Of a DNA stretch of 64,000 bases, positions 27,213 through 40,684 are shown piece after piece. Below the pieces are notes generated by a model that saw only the letters and a list, made by a program, of their open reading frames with translations, was not told the origin of the DNA and did not search any database. Position numbers and translations under genes: made by a program. The first letter of the stretch is position 1. Every line of letters begins with the position of its first letter. Location of the stretch: NCBI RefSeq assembly GCF_004634215.1, contig NZ_SMMH01000006.1, forward strand, positions 62,001 to 126,000. Direction: 5' to 3'. The DNA is from Deinococcus fonticola (GTDB lineage Bacteria; Deinococcota; Deinococci; Deinococcales; Deinococcaceae).

Positions 27213-27997
27213 TCATGCCTTTCCCTGTTGCCTGACCTGGATGACATGCACGTCGAACGTCCAGCGGTACCCCCAGCCGTTCCCGGCGCGGGTCAGATGA
27301 GGCTGGAGGTGTGCCAGGACTTCCTGTTCCGGCAGCGGCAGGCGGCAGTAAGCCAGCAATTCAGTGGTGGAGGCGAAGCTCAGCTCGCGCTCCTCGGTAA
27401 TGGTGTGGGCAGCGAATGTCCACCCGAGCGCCTGCACCGCTTCCCGCAGCAGGCTGGCCCGCGCCGGTTTGGGGGTTCCGGCCAGCGCACGGCGGAGCTG
27501 GACGTGTGGGCTGCCCACACCGTCGTCTTCGAGCAGGTACAGGTCGCGGCGGCTGAGGGCGTGCAGGGTGTGCAGCGCCGCGTGCAGGTCGGGCTGGTAG
27601 GCCAGCGACCACGCCGCCAGCACCGTGTCATGCGGCGGGGCGTGCTTAAGGGCGTGTTCCAGGGCGCAGCAGACGGTCTGCACATGCTCAGGCGGGTTCT
27701 TGGCCCTGAGCTGCGCCAGCATGTCCGGCGAGTAATCCAGCGCGGTCACGTGTGGCACGGCCGCCGCGAGCGAGAGCAGCAGGCGGCCCGTGCCCGCACC
27801 AACTTCCAGCAGGCTGCGCGATCCCTTCAGCTGCCCGTGCAGCCAATCCAGCGTGTTCGGCAGGGCGGGCTGGGACTGGTCGTACTCGGCGGCCTTGCCC
27901 TGCCAGAAGGTCAGGTCACGTTCGGCCCTGAACCGCTCCGAGCGCGCCGAGAGCACAAGGGTGCGCCATCTCTCGAAGATGTCCGGGGGGAAGGTGG

Positions 27998-28001
<4 letters not shown>
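27213..28001 (-). CDS. class I SAM-dependent methyltransferase
   Basis: A 262-aa protein with motif [18 protein letters not shown] (about residues 63-79), motif [16 protein letters not shown] and post-motif [15 protein letters not shown]. This is the small-molecule methyltransferase fold, not the precorrin methyltransferase (CobA/CbiF) fold. Its start overlaps the cobN stop by ATGA, so it is tightly coupled to the chelatase, yet no known step of the pathway at this point needs such an enzyme. The substrate is unknown. Confidence 0.85.
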
Positions 28002-32331
<4,330 letters not shown>

Positions 32332-32335
<4 letters not shown>

Positions 32336-33024
32336 GCTGGGGCCACCGGAGCGCGGCCCATGCGGCTCCACAGGCGCAGCGCGATCAGGGCAATGAAGGT
32401 GCCCACCCCCAGCGGCCCGGCCACATGTTCTGTGTCAAGATCCAGGAACCCGGCAGCGGCAAACCCCGCCGAGAGCGCCACCACCATCCACCCCATGACG
32501 CGGCTGGCCAGGGCCGCCCGGCCAGGGTCGGCGTGCTGGCCGCGTTGCAGGGCGGCGGCAAACAGGCCGTCTATACCGTCGGTGAGAATCATGCCCAGCG
32601 TGAAGGCCACGCCCAGCAGCAGCGGCGGAACGCTCTGCGCCAGGGCCAGCGCCGAAAGCTGGGTGCTGGTTTCCATCCCCATCGCCAGCAGCAGCCCCAT
32701 CAGGAAAGGACTGGCCGCCAGGGCCGCCTTTCTTCCGGCGTGCGCGTGTAAAACGGAATGGCCAGGCTTCAGAAGCCGCCACAGGTTCAGGCCCGCCACC
32801 CCCAGAAACAGGTAAGGCGACAGCCACCCCAGGTCGACCTCCCCGGCCAGGCGGCCCACCAGCACCGCCAGCACGCTCACCACCAGCCCGTGACCCAGGC
32901 CGAACAGCACCCCGTTCCAGCGGCTGGGCCGCAGGCGCGAGAATCCGTCGATGGCGGCCAGGTGATCCGCATCCACCCCGTGCCGCATGCCCAGCGCGAA
33001 CACCACTGCCAGAGTCAATACCAT
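32332..33024 (-). CDS. NiCoT-family nickel/cobalt permease
   Basis: A 230-aa membrane protein. The NiCoT signature [14 protein letters not shown] is at residues 14-27, with [12 protein letters not shown] and [16 protein letters not shown] as the later signature loops. About six hydrophobic segments are visible, fewer and shorter than the usual eight in about 330 aa, so it is a compact member. Cobalt is the likely substrate because it is translationally coupled to cobN. It has a good ribosome binding site (GGAAGGAG before the ATG) and a 105-nt gap after cobO. Confidence 0.88.
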
Positions 33025-33129
33025 CCGTTCTCCTTCCAGAAAGCAGGCCTGCCGCGCGTCATTCGTGGCCTGGGGAACAGGGCGCCGATCACTGTTCCTG
33101 CCATGCTCAGCGCCTCGCCGTCAGCCGTG

Positions 33130-33741
33130 TCAGTACTCGATGCCCTGCTGCCCGCCGATCCCCTGGTTGTAGGCGTGCTTCACCGGACTGATTTCACTGA
33201 CGGTATCGGCGAAGTCCACCAGTTCGGGAATGGCGCCTCGCCCGGTAATGACCACGTGCAGGTTGGGATCGCGCGCCCGGAGGGTTTCCTCGACGCCCGC
33301 CCAGGCCACCCAGCCGTATTTGAGGGGGTAGGTGAACTCGTCCAGCACGATCAGATCGTACTCGCCGCTCAGAATCGCCTCGCGCGCCAGTTCCCAGCCG
33401 TGCGCGGCCATCTCGGCGCTGTTCTCCAGGTCGCGCGAGCGCCACGTCCACCCGTCGCCCAGCCCCTGATAGGGGACTTCCAGGGCGTCCAGGGTGCGGT
33501 GCTCTCCGAACTTGGCGGTGTCGTGCTTCAGGAACTGGAACATCTTGACCTTCAGCCCGCGCCCGTGCGCCCGCATCATCAGGCCCAGCGCGGCGGTGGT
33601 CTTGCCTTTCCCCTTGCCGGTGTTCACGATCACCAGCCCGCGCCGACCCTTGGAAATGCCCTCTTTCTTGCGGTAGTTGTCGCGCTGCTCGGTCAGTTCG
33701 CGCATGGCGGCCTCGCGGCGCTGCTTCGTCGTTTCGTCCAT
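33130..33741 (-). CDS. cobO: cob(I)yrinic acid a,c-diamide adenosyltransferase
   Basis: A 203-aa CobA/CobO/BtuR ATPase that transfers the 5'-deoxyadenosyl group to the reduced corrinoid. The P-loop is [17 protein letters not shown] near residue 38. [28 protein letters not shown] and [22 protein letters not shown] are typical, with the C-terminal [16 protein letters not shown]. An AGGAG ribosome binding site lies before the ATG at 33741, 8 nt after btuF. Confidence 0.95.
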   Translation of the reverse strand: MDETTKQRREAAMRELTEQRDNYRKKEGISKGRRGLVIVNTGKGKGKTTAALGLMMRAHGRGLKVKMFQFLKHDTAKFGEHRTLDALEVPYQGLGDGWTWRSRDLENSAEMAAHGWELAREAILSGEYDLIVLDEFTYPLKYGWVAWAGVEETLRARDPNLHVVITGRGAIPELVDFADTVSEISPVKHAYNQGIGGQQGIEY

Positions 33742-33749
33742 GGGGGCTC

Positions 33750-34616
33750 CTATTTCACGGCTTCCGGGTGAATGAGCTTGATCAGCGTTCTGAGGGCCAC
33801 GGCCAGGCGCGGGCCAGGGCGCACCAGGGCGTCACGTTCCTCGGCGCTGGGCTGGTACACGCGGCCCGCTTTCACGGCCTGCAGGGTCGGCCAGCCGGGG
33901 CGCTTTTTCGCGTCGTCGAGCGTCAGGCCGATCATGACTTTCGGGTTGGCTTTCACGATCAGTTCCGGGTCGAGTTTCGGGAAGTTGCCCAGTTTCGCGG
34001 GAACGATGGTCTGCCCGCCGGCCTTGCTGATCAGGGCGCCGATGAACGAGTTAGGCCCGACGCTGTAGGGCGCGGGGTCGACCTCGTAGTAGGTGCTGAC
34101 TTTCGGGAGTTTCAGCACGTTCTGCTGCAGGGCGTTCAGGTCGCCGCGCATCTTCGTGACGAGTTTCGTGGCGTTCACTTCGCGGTTGGTGATCTTGCCC
34201 ATCACGGCGATCTTCTCGAAGGTCTCGTTGTAGGTCTGGGCCGTGCCGCCATATACCGTGAGGCCCGCCGCCGCCAGTTTCTCGGTCAGGCGGCTGCTCG
34301 CGGATTCATCGGCCAGCACCAGGTCCGGCTTCAGGGCCACAATCGCCTCGATGTCGGGCTTGTAGCCGCTGCCCACTTTCGGGAGCTTGTCGGTGGCCGC
34401 CCTGGGATAGTTACTGTACTCGTCTATGCCCACCAGTTTGTCGCCCGCGCCGATGGCAAAGAGGATTTCGGTGTGGCTGGGCATCATGGCCACGATGCGT
34501 TTGGGTTCGCTTCTGAGGGTGACCGTGCGGCCCAGGTCATCGGTGACGGTCAGGGGGTACCTGGTGGCGGCGGCACTTGAGGCCAGCAGGAAAGCGGCAA
34601 GAATGGTTCGGCGCAT
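33750..34616 (-). CDS. btuF: periplasmic cobalamin-binding protein BtuF-like
   Basis: A 288-aa class III solute-binding protein. A signal peptide ([19 protein letters not shown]) precedes the PeripBP_2 domain: [31 protein letters not shown] strands, and the helix backbone to the C-terminal lobe. It would capture cobalamin or cobinamide for an ABC importer, but BtuC and BtuD are not in the window. The ATG at 34616 has GGAG 8 nt upstream. First gene of the riboswitch-controlled operon. Another class III ligand such as a siderophore is excluded mainly by context. Confidence 0.88.
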   Translation of the reverse strand: MRRTILAAFLLASSAAATRYPLTVTDDLGRTVTLRSEPKRIVAMMPSHTEILFAIGAGDKLVGIDEYSNYPRAATDKLPKVGSGYKPDIEAIVALKPDLVLADESASSRLTEKLAAAGLTVYGGTAQTYNETFEKIAVMGKITNREVNATKLVTKMRGDLNALQQNVLKLPKVSTYYEVDPAPYSVGPNSFIGALISKAGGQTIVPAKLGNFPKLDPELIVKANPKVMIGLTLDDAKKRPGWPTLQAVKAGRVYQPSAEERDALVRPGPRLAVALRTLIKLIHPEAVK

Positions 34617-34666
34617 GGGTCGGCTCCAGCGTGCAGGTTGCGGTTCAGCCGGGAGCAGGCGCACAG

Positions 34667-34700
34667 AGAAAAACCCTGCTCCAGCCGGGGCCAGAGCAGG
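34667..34700 (-). terminator. intrinsic terminator of the cobalamin riboswitch
   Basis: On the minus strand CCTGCTC (34700-34694) pairs with GAGCAGG (34681-34675) around a GC-rich inner stem, and GTTTTTCTC follows. It lies between the aptamer and btuF, 50 nt before the start codon, as an expression platform should. Confidence 0.8.
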
Positions 34701-34789
34701 ATTGCAGACGTGAACACGCGGGCAATACTCGGTCAGGTGGCCCTCCAACGGCGAGAGGTGCGGCCGCGCCGGGAGGCACGGAGACCGCG

Positions 34790-34895
34790 TCCCTGAGGGG
34801 CATTCGGACTCACCAAAACCCTGGATTACCGCTGCGCGACAGTGCCGGAATGTGCCCTGAAAGCAGTCACCGGACTTCCCCCAACTCAGGTGAAA
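34790..34895 (-). promoter_or_regulatory. cobalamin riboswitch aptamer upstream of btuF
   Basis: Read on the minus strand. CCTGAG (34890-34885) pairs with CTCAGG (34797-34792) as the closing helix. The core GGGGGAAGTCCGGTG lies around 34882-34868. A conserved junction segment GCACTGTCGCGCAGCGGTAA is at 34845-34826, and the 3' B12-box region GAGTCCGAATGCC is at 34811-34799. These match the order and spacing of the AdoCbl-class riboswitch. It would turn off btuF through cbiB when cobalamin is plentiful. Confidence 0.85.
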
Positions 34896-35044
34896 GCAGG
34901 GTAGCAGATGACGGGCCAGATGACGGGTGAGTGGCGCGTGGTTGGTGGCGCGCAGAGAGAGGCAGGCAAGAAGAGGTGGTTGGTAAGAAGGGAAAAAACA
35001 TGAACAGGACGCGACTCTTCCTTTTCTCCCCTCTCTCCTCTGCC
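34896..35044. other. gap between the cobC-like gene and the riboswitch
   Basis: This stretch should hold the promoter for the riboswitch transcript. A direct repeat of AGATGACGGG lies at about 34905-34928. The purine-rich tract before 35045 belongs to the end of the phosphatase gene region. No gene was seen. Confidence 0.4.
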
Positions 35045-35686
35045 TCAGTTCGGTGTTTTCATACCCGCCAGCCACCACTCGCCGCTGCCGCATTTGAGGG
35101 TCACCACGGTGCAGGGGGGCGTTTCGACGGCCTTGATGCCGACGGTCAGGCGCAGGGCGGCGTGAATGGGGCCGGCGTGCGTGAAGGCGACGACCTCGCC
35201 TGTGCCGGGCAGGCGGCTCAGCCAGGCCTGGATGCGGGCGTGGAAGTCGCGTCCGGTTTCGCCCTGGGGTGGGCCGAAGGCGAGGGTGGGGTCACTCAGC
35301 GCCCGCGTCCAGTGCCAGGGGAGGTTGGCGTAGACGCGCTCCAGCTCCGCCCAGGTGCGCCCGGCCATCACGCCGAAATTGGCTTCCGCCAGTGCGGGCG
35401 TCAGTTCCGGCGAGATGAAGCCGGCGAGCTGCGCCGTGCGCTGCGCCCGGACGCTGGGGGACGTGTACGCCAGGGCGTGCATGGGCAGTTTCAGGGTGCG
35501 GGCCAGCGCCTCCCCTCTGGGGGTCAGGGGCGCGTCCTCGTCGGCGCGGGGGTAGCGCCGCTCGGCGTTCGGGGCACTGGGCGCGTGCCGCACGAGGTGA
35601 AGGGTCAGGGTCTGGTCAGTCAGGGCGGCGCTCCAGCGTGAGATGGGGTGAGGTGCCGGTAGTCTACCCGCTCGGTTCCCCTTCAC
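35045..35686 (-). CDS. cobC: histidine phosphatase, probable alpha-ribazole phosphatase
   Basis: A 213-aa branch-1 histidine phosphatase with the catalytic motif [29 protein letters not shown] and the late His in [15 protein letters not shown]. By context it probably removes the 5'-phosphate of alpha-ribazole phosphate or adenosylcobalamin 5'-phosphate. The only standard start upstream of the RHG motif is the GTG at 35686. It adds about 22 residues before LTDQTL, so the true N-terminus is uncertain. It diverges from the MerR gene and lies upstream of the riboswitch, hence outside its control. Confidence 0.8.
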   Translation of the reverse strand: MKGNRAGRLPAPHPISRWSAALTDQTLTLHLVRHAPSAPNAERRYPRADEDAPLTPRGEALARTLKLPMHALAYTSPSVRAQRTAQLAGFISPELTPALAEANFGVMAGRTWAELERVYANLPWHWTRALSDPTLAFGPPQGETGRDFHARIQAWLSRLPGTGEVVAFTHAGPIHAALRLTVGIKAVETPPCTVVTLKCGSGEWWLAGMKTPN

Positions 35687-35702
35687 CTATCCCCCGCCGA
35701 CC

Positions 35703-35734
35703 CAGTCCTTCTTTGACACAGTCCCTCTTTGACC
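35703..35734. repeat. 16-bp tandem duplication
   Basis: CAGTCCTTCTTTGACA (35703-35718) and CAGTCCCTCTTTGACC (35719-35734) are adjacent copies differing at two positions, in the region between the divergent cobC-like and MerR genes. A function as a binding site is possible but unsupported. Confidence 0.6.
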
Positions 35735-35760
35735 CAGTACCGGCTCGATCTGGCTTCTGC

Positions 35761-35791
35761 TTGACCCGGCCCCTGGGGCAGCCTTCAAGCT
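35761..35791 (+). promoter_or_regulatory. MerR-type promoter with 19-bp spacer and central dyad
   Basis: TTGACC (35761-35766) and CAAGCT (35786-35791) are 19 bp apart, the elongated spacing typical of MerR-controlled promoters. A perfect GCCCC-T-GGGGC dyad (35769-35779) fills the spacer. It probably binds the adjacent MerR protein. Confidence 0.5.
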
Positions 35792-35817
35792 GAAGAAGCC
35801 TCCGGAGGCCGCCCACC

Positions 35818-36651
35818 ATGACCGACCCCGCCCGCCTGACCATCCGCGCCTTTGCCGACGCCTCGCGCCTGAGCGTCAAGGCCCTGCGCCTGTACGACGA
35901 CCTGGGCCTGCTGCCGCCTGCACAGGTGGACCGCCACAACGGTTACCGCTACTACTCGCCCGCGCAACTGCCCCAGGCGCAACTGATCGGCCTGCTGCGG
36001 CAACTCGACCTGTCGCTGAAGGATATTCAGGACGTCCTGGATGCCCCGCCGCCCCGCCGCCCGGAACGCCTGCGCGAACACTGGGCCAGAGCAAAAGCCG
36101 AGCACGCCCGCCGCGACGCCCTGGCCCGTTACGTGCAGCACAAGCTGCAAGGAGATGCCCCCATGCCCGAATTTGAACTCCAGACCCGCCAGGTGCCGGC
36201 CCAGCACCTCGCCACGCTGACCTGGCACGTCCTGGTGCAGGACCTGCCGCGCACCATTCAGGACAGCTTCCGGCAATTGCACGTCCTTATCCGGGAGCAG
36301 GGGGCCACCTTTGCCGGGCCGCCCCTGGTCATCTATCACGGCGAGGTGAACGCCGACAGCGACGGCCCCATCGAGGTGTGCTGGCCCTACAGCGGGATCC
36401 TCACCCCATCTGGCGACGTGGCCCTGCGCGTGGAACCCGCGCATACCGAAGCCTTCGTGGCCCTGACCCGCGAACAGTTCGAGTTCCCGGCCATCCTGAG
36501 CGCCTACGACGCCACCTGCGCCTACGCCAGCGCCCACGGCACCGGCAGCCCGCTGCCCTGCCGCGAGGTCTACCCCTACGACTGGGACAACGCCGCGCCC
36601 GGCGAACCCGTGGGCGAGGTCGCGTGGCCTTACACGCCGAAAGGGGCGTGA
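35818..36651 (+). CDS. MerR-family regulator with GyrI-like effector domain
   Basis: A 277-aa regulator. Residues 8-75 are the MerR winged helix (LTIRAFADASRLSVKALRLYDDLGLLPP, here given as its span). A coiled-coil dimer helix follows around 95-115. Residues about 120-275 form a GyrI-like ligand-binding domain with the conserved acidic residue near EVCWPYSG, as in BmrR-type drug sensors. GGAGG lies 10 nt before the ATG. The next gene starts 2 nt after its stop, so the likely target is its own operon. Confidence 0.88.
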   Translation: MTDPARLTIRAFADASRLSVKALRLYDDLGLLPPAQVDRHNGYRYYSPAQLPQAQLIGLLRQLDLSLKDIQDVLDAPPPRRPERLREHWARAKAEHARRDALARYVQHKLQGDAPMPEFELQTRQVPAQHLATLTWHVLVQDLPRTIQDSFRQLHVLIREQGATFAGPPLVIYHGEVNADSDGPIEVCWPYSGILTPSGDVALRVEPAHTEAFVALTREQFEFPAILSAYDATCAYASAHGTGSPLPCREVYPYDWDNAAPGEPVGEVAWPYTPKGA

Positions 36652-36653
36652 AG

Positions 36654-37580
36654 ATGCTTCCCTACATCGGCTCCGGGCCTTACTGCTACACGAATTCACT
36701 CCTGATGGTGCTGGATGACCCTGCCCTGACGCCCGGTCTGGTGGAAACGCTGACCGGATCAGCCTTCGGGTTTCAACTGCTGTTCGGTGGGTTGCCCCTT
36801 TTCGATGCTTACGGCTGGGACCCCGACCTGGGGCTGGATCAGGCCCTGACGCTGCTGGGCTACACCTGGCAGGCCCACACCTTTCAGAATGAAAAAGACG
36901 CCCTGAACGCCCTGAAAGAACAGGTCAGCGCCTCCTCTCCCGTGTTTGTCGGGCCGCTGGACATGGGCCTGTTGAAGCACCAGCCGGAAAGCGACCGGGC
37001 CAGCGGCGCAGATCACTTTGTGGCTGTGCTGGACGTGAAAGGCGGACGGGTTCACCTGCACGACCCGCAGGGTCACCCCTGGGCCGCCCTTCCCGAAGAG
37101 GTTTTTCTGGAGGCCTGGAAGGCCGAACAGATCGGGTATGGTCAGCCCTACGCCATGCGCACCGATTTTCGCAGGGTGCGCGAGGTGAAGGTGCCCGACG
37201 CACTGCGGGCGCTGTTGCCGGAAGCGGCGAAGTGGGCGGCGGGCCGTGACCTGCCCGTGCCGCCCGGCACACTGGGCGGACGGGCGGGTCTGGAACGCCT
37301 TGCCCAGATGGTGGAGCAGGACTTCAACGACGGTCTGCGCGGCATGTTCATCCATTTCAGCATTCGCGTGGGAGCCAGGCGCAAAACGGACGCCGCCGCC
37401 GCCCTGGCCCTGATCGGCGAGACGGAAACCGCGAAGGTGCTGCAAACGCAGGCCCGCATCCTGGGAGGCTTGCAGTACCCCGCCGTGCAGCGCGACACCT
37501 CGACCCTCGCGGCGGGGCTGCGCGAACTGGCCGAGCTGCACGGCCACCTGGCCCGCCAGCTTGCCGCTTTGCGTTCGTGA
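36654..37580 (+). CDS. BtrH-N-like (C39-peptidase-like) protein
   Basis: A 308-aa protein. Residues 1-175 resemble the BtrH N-terminal/papain-like fold: a possible nucleophile Cys in GSGPYCYTNSLLMVL, a His in SGADHFVAVLDV and an Asp in VHLHDPQGHPW. In butirosin biosynthesis BtrH transfers an acyl group from a carrier protein. Other members are uncharacterised. The C-terminal 120 residues are helical. It is cotranscribed with the drug-sensor-like MerR gene (2-nt gap), which suggests a response to a small molecule. Assignment is from motif order only. Confidence 0.6.
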   Translation: MLPYIGSGPYCYTNSLLMVLDDPALTPGLVETLTGSAFGFQLLFGGLPLFDAYGWDPDLGLDQALTLLGYTWQAHTFQNEKDALNALKEQVSASSPVFVGPLDMGLLKHQPESDRASGADHFVAVLDVKGGRVHLHDPQGHPWAALPEEVFLEAWKAEQIGYGQPYAMRTDFRRVREVKVPDALRALLPEAAKWAAGRDLPVPPGTLGGRAGLERLAQMVEQDFNDGLRGMFIHFSIRVGARRKTDAAAALALIGETETAKVLQTQARILGGLQYPAVQRDTSTLAAGLRELAELHGHLARQLAALRS

Positions 37581-37602
37581 GCAGGGGTGACCGGGGACGC
37601 TT

Positions 37603-37608
37603 TACCCT
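37603..37608 (+). promoter_or_regulatory. -10 box TACCCT for a leaderless M24 transcript
   Basis: TACCCT ends 6 nt before the ATG at 37615, and no ribosome binding site is present. Confidence 0.5.
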
Positions 37609-37614
37609 GTACGC

Positions 37615-38847
37615 ATGACCAATCCCACCTTGCAGATGCAACAGGCCCTGGCGCACACTGACCTGGACGGCTGGCTCGTCTACGACTTCCAGGGCCTGAA
37701 CCCGCACGCCCGGACGGTACTGGGCATCCCCGAGAGCGTGTTCCTGACCCGGCGCTTTTTCGTGTACGTGCCGCGTGAGGGTCAGCCGGTGGTGCTGCAC
37801 AACCACATCGAGGGCGGTAACTGGCGCACGATCACGGCGGACTGGGGCGCGGCGCTGCGGCCTTTCGGCAGTCACGCCGAACTGGATGCGGCGCTGGGGG
37901 ACGTGGTGCGGGGACAGCGCGTGGCGATGGAGTACAGCCCCGACGGCGCGGTTCCTTACGTGAGCCGGGTGGACGCCGGCACGCTGGAGCGAGTGCGCCG
38001 CGCCGGGGCAAAAGACATCGTGAGCAGCGCCAACCTGCTGCAAGGCTTCCTGAAGTGGACGCCTGACGACCTGGCCGCCCACGAACGGGCCGTGAAGGTG
38101 CTGATGCAGGCCAAGGACGACGCCTTCAAACTCATTCACGAACGCCTGCAAAGCGGGCAGCCCGTCACGGAACTGGACGCGCAGGCGGTCATCATGGGGC
38201 AGATCGAGGCGGCGGGCATGCAGGCCGGGCACCCCGTGAACGTCAGTTTCGGCGTGAATGCCGCCGACAGCCACTATGAACCCGGCGGCGACAGGAACGC
38301 CACGCTAGAGGCGGGCCAGTGCGTCCTGATCGACCTGTGGGCGCAGGAACCGGGCCGCCCCTTCGCGGACGTGACCTGGGTCGGGTACGCCGGGTCGCCC
38401 AGCGACGAGTACCAGTCGGCGTGGACGGCCGTGCGCGCTGGACGGGACGCCGCCCTGACGCTGCTGCAAGACCGTTTCGATGCCGACGGCTGGGGCCACC
38501 TGCAAGGCTGGGAAGTCGACCGTAAAGTGCGCGACAGCATGGGCGAGCCGTGGGCCACGTTCTTTCTGCACCGCACCGGACACGACCTCGGCGTCAGGAT
38601 TCACGGTGCCGGCGCCAACCTCGACGATTACGAAACCCGCGACACCCGCGTCCTGACCGAAGGGCTGTGCGTCACCGTGGAACCCGGCACCTACCCCGCC
38701 GAGAAGGGGTTCGGGATTCGCAGCGAAGTGGACGTGTACCTGTCCGCAGAAGGCCCCCGCATCACCCCGCACATTCAACGCGAACCCTTCATCCTCGGCG
38801 GCCCCGAAAGCTGGGACGAAGTGCGGGCGAAGGGGTACGGGCAGTGA
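37615..38847 (+). CDS. M24-family metallopeptidase (Xaa-Pro aminopeptidase-like)
   Basis: A 410-aa protein with a creatinase-like N-terminal domain (about 1-165) and a pita-bread catalytic domain. Metal ligands can be seen as Asp in VLIDLWAQ, Asp in FADVTWVGY, His in FLHRTGHDLG, Glu in TVEPGTYP and Glu in IRSEVDVYL. It probably releases N-terminal residues preceding proline or cleaves dipeptides. It acts in the cytoplasm, since no signal peptide is present. The start is decided by the -10 box 6 nt upstream. Confidence 0.9.
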   Translation: MTNPTLQMQQALAHTDLDGWLVYDFQGLNPHARTVLGIPESVFLTRRFFVYVPREGQPVVLHNHIEGGNWRTITADWGAALRPFGSHAELDAALGDVVRGQRVAMEYSPDGAVPYVSRVDAGTLERVRRAGAKDIVSSANLLQGFLKWTPDDLAAHERAVKVLMQAKDDAFKLIHERLQSGQPVTELDAQAVIMGQIEAAGMQAGHPVNVSFGVNAADSHYEPGGDRNATLEAGQCVLIDLWAQEPGRPFADVTWVGYAGSPSDEYQSAWTAVRAGRDAALTLLQDRFDADGWGHLQGWEVDRKVRDSMGEPWATFFLHRTGHDLGVRIHGAGANLDDYETRDTRVLTEGLCVTVEPGTYPAEKGFGIRSEVDVYLSAEGPRITPHIQREPFILGGPESWDEVRAKGYGQ

Positions 38848-38862
38848 CACCTCGTGTCGGCA

Positions 38863-38914
38863 AGTCAGGATTCAGGAATGCTCCGGCCCCCGGCATTCTG
38901 ATCGCCTGACTTTT
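38863..38914 (+). terminator. intrinsic terminator after the M24 gene
   Basis: AGTCAGG (38863-38869) pairs with CCTGACT (38905-38911), with a nested GAATGC/GCATTC stem and a TTTT tail on the plus strand. Confidence 0.75.
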
Positions 38915-38935
38915 CAGCCCCTTTCAATGGCACTG

Positions 38936-38977
38936 CAAAAAAGATCGCCGCGCCCGTCCACATGACGGCGCGGCGAT
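38936..38977 (-). terminator. intrinsic terminator of the choice-of-anchor-I gene
   Basis: ATCGCCGCGCC (38944-38954) and GGCGCGGCGAT (38967-38977) form a perfect 11-bp stem. On the minus strand it is followed by a T run (38942-38936). Confidence 0.85.
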
Positions 38978-38988
38978 GTCTCTGACGC

Positions 38989-40539
38989 TTACTTCTTCAG
39001 GGCTTCGCTGACGTTGATGATGCTGACGCTGCCGGCCGGGTCGATGCTGTAGTCGTCGCTCGGTTCGCCTTCGTTGGCCACCAGCAGGTACTTGCCGTCG
39101 GGCGTGAAGGTCAGCATGTCGGGCAGGGCGCCCACCGTGATGGCGGGGGCTTTCTCGGTGCCGTCGGGGTTCAGGAGGGCGACCTTGCCGGGGTCGGTTT
39201 TCACGGGGGCTTCCACCGCTACGGCGACCACGCCATTTTTCACGGCGACGCTGTTGGCGGCTTTGCCGTAGGCGGCAAGGGAAATACTTTTCACGAATAC
39301 AGGTTTGGTCACGTCCGCCAGGTTCAGCACGTCGAGGCTGCCGGTGTTGCCATTCACGGTGAACAGTTGCCGGCTGGTCTTGTCGAAGGCGCTGATTTCG
39401 GCAATGCCCTTGTCGAATGCGAACGGTTCGGCCTGCCAGCGCCCGGTGAGGGCCAGTTTACCGCTGTCCTGCACGGTGTAGATGGTGACGCTGCCGCTGA
39501 CCTCATGGCTGGCGACCAGCAGCGGCTTCCCGCTGGGGCTGTCACTGGCGGGAATGAACAGCACCCCTTCGGGCGCGAGGTCGCCGGCGCTGCCGCTCTT
39601 GGCGTCGGCAGTGGGCGTGATGTGGTGCGCGTAATCGACAAAGGCCGGTTTGTCGGGTGTGCTGACATCCATGACCATAATGCCGCCCATGCGCTCCAGG
39701 CCGACAAAAGCTAGGGTCTTGCCGTTCACGGTGCCGACGGTCACGCCTTCGGGCTCGGGGCCTTTGTTGTCGCTGCGTCCGTCGAAGGTGCTGGTGGTTC
39801 CCTCGCTGTTGAAGGTGGTGGGGGCCAGTTCGGCCATTTTCTTCTCGATCAGGTCGCCCGTGTCGGCCACCAGGGTACCGCCGGCGTCCCACACGCTGAG
39901 GCTGCGGGCGCCGAACGCCACCAGCTGGTCGGCATCTCCGTCGCCGTCGGTGTCGGCGTCTACGCTGCTGACGGTCAGGCGGCCTAAAGCGGTGTCTTTC
40001 TGCAAGTCAGCGGCGTTGGGGAATTTCGTGGCGTCCAGTTTCAGTTTCGCCACGCGCACCTCGTCACTGAAGCCGTCGTAGTCGCGGCTGTCGCCCTCGT
40101 TGGCGGTCAGCAGGTACGTTTTGCCGCCAATGTCGATGCTGGCAATGGCGTCGGGCATGTAAGCGCCGTACACGGGCCAGTTCTGGATGTTGATCTTCGT
40201 GTCCTTGTCGCTGGCGTCCAGGGCGTTCCCGGCCCTGCTGTGGTCTTTCAGGCCCAGCGGCTTCACGCCCGTGATTTCGCCTTTCGTCAGGTCGATGGTG
40301 GCGATGGCGTTGCTTTCCTGCAAGGTCACGTAGGCCGCCTTGCTGTCACTGCTGACGGTGATGTACTCCGGCTCGGCATCCAGTGAGAACTGCTTGCTCT
40401 TGCCGGGGCGGGTGGTCACCTTGCCGTCGAACGCCTTGAAGTCCAGCGTCGTGACTTTCGGCAGTTCGGGCGCAGGGGCGGGCTGACAGGCAGCGAGAGC
40501 GGCGGAAATTACGAGTGCGGCAGGCATCCATTTTCTCAT
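38989..40539 (-). CDS. choice-of-anchor I beta-propeller lipoprotein
   Basis: A 516-aa secreted protein. The signal peptide MRKWMPAALVISAALAAC ends in a lipobox, so it is anchored by a lipidated Cys. The body is a beta-propeller of the choice-of-anchor-I/alkaline-phosphatase-associated type, with ANEGDSRDYDGFSDE, the Asp-rich VDADTDGDGDADQL (Ca-binding-like), GPEPEGVTVG, APEGVLFIPASDSP and the C-terminal ANEGEPSDDYSIDPAGSVSII. It probably works at the cell surface. Catalysis is not established. ATG at 40539 is preferred over GTG at 40548. Confidence 0.87.
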   Translation of the reverse strand: MRKWMPAALVISAALAACQPAPAPELPKVTTLDFKAFDGKVTTRPGKSKQFSLDAEPEYITVSSDSKAAYVTLQESNAIATIDLTKGEITGVKPLGLKDHSRAGNALDASDKDTKINIQNWPVYGAYMPDAIASIDIGGKTYLLTANEGDSRDYDGFSDEVRVAKLKLDATKFPNAADLQKDTALGRLTVSSVDADTDGDGDADQLVAFGARSLSVWDAGGTLVADTGDLIEKKMAELAPTTFNSEGTTSTFDGRSDNKGPEPEGVTVGTVNGKTLAFVGLERMGGIMVMDVSTPDKPAFVDYAHHITPTADAKSGSAGDLAPEGVLFIPASDSPSGKPLLVASHEVSGSVTIYTVQDSGKLALTGRWQAEPFAFDKGIAEISAFDKTSRQLFTVNGNTGSLDVLNLADVTKPVFVKSISLAAYGKAANSVAVKNGVVAVAVEAPVKTDPGKVALLNPDGTEKAPAITVGALPDMLTFTPDGKYLLVANEGEPSDDYSIDPAGSVSIINVSEALKK

Positions 40540-40613
40540 CCGTGACACTGTGCCGTCATCACGTCAAGGCGGTGTGGCGCTTTCGTCAACGGAAGGTCAG
40601 GCCGGGAACAGGC

Positions 40614-40651
40614 AAAAACGCCGCAGAGGCCCCGAAGCTTCTCCGGCGTTT
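40614..40651 (-). terminator. probable terminator after frnE
   Basis: AAACGCCG (40616-40623) and CGGCGTTT (40644-40651) pair. On the minus strand the stem runs into TTTTTG. It separates frnE from the downstream lipoprotein gene. Confidence 0.6.
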
Positions 40652-40684
40652 CAACGTGATGACGCTAAGCTGGTGTGCTGACGC

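Noticed and set aside
33025..33129. Hairpin GGAACAG...CTGTTCC between cobO and the NiCoT gene as a terminator or second riboswitch
   Set aside because: There is no T run and no riboswitch core. A good ribosome binding site follows, so read-through is more likely.
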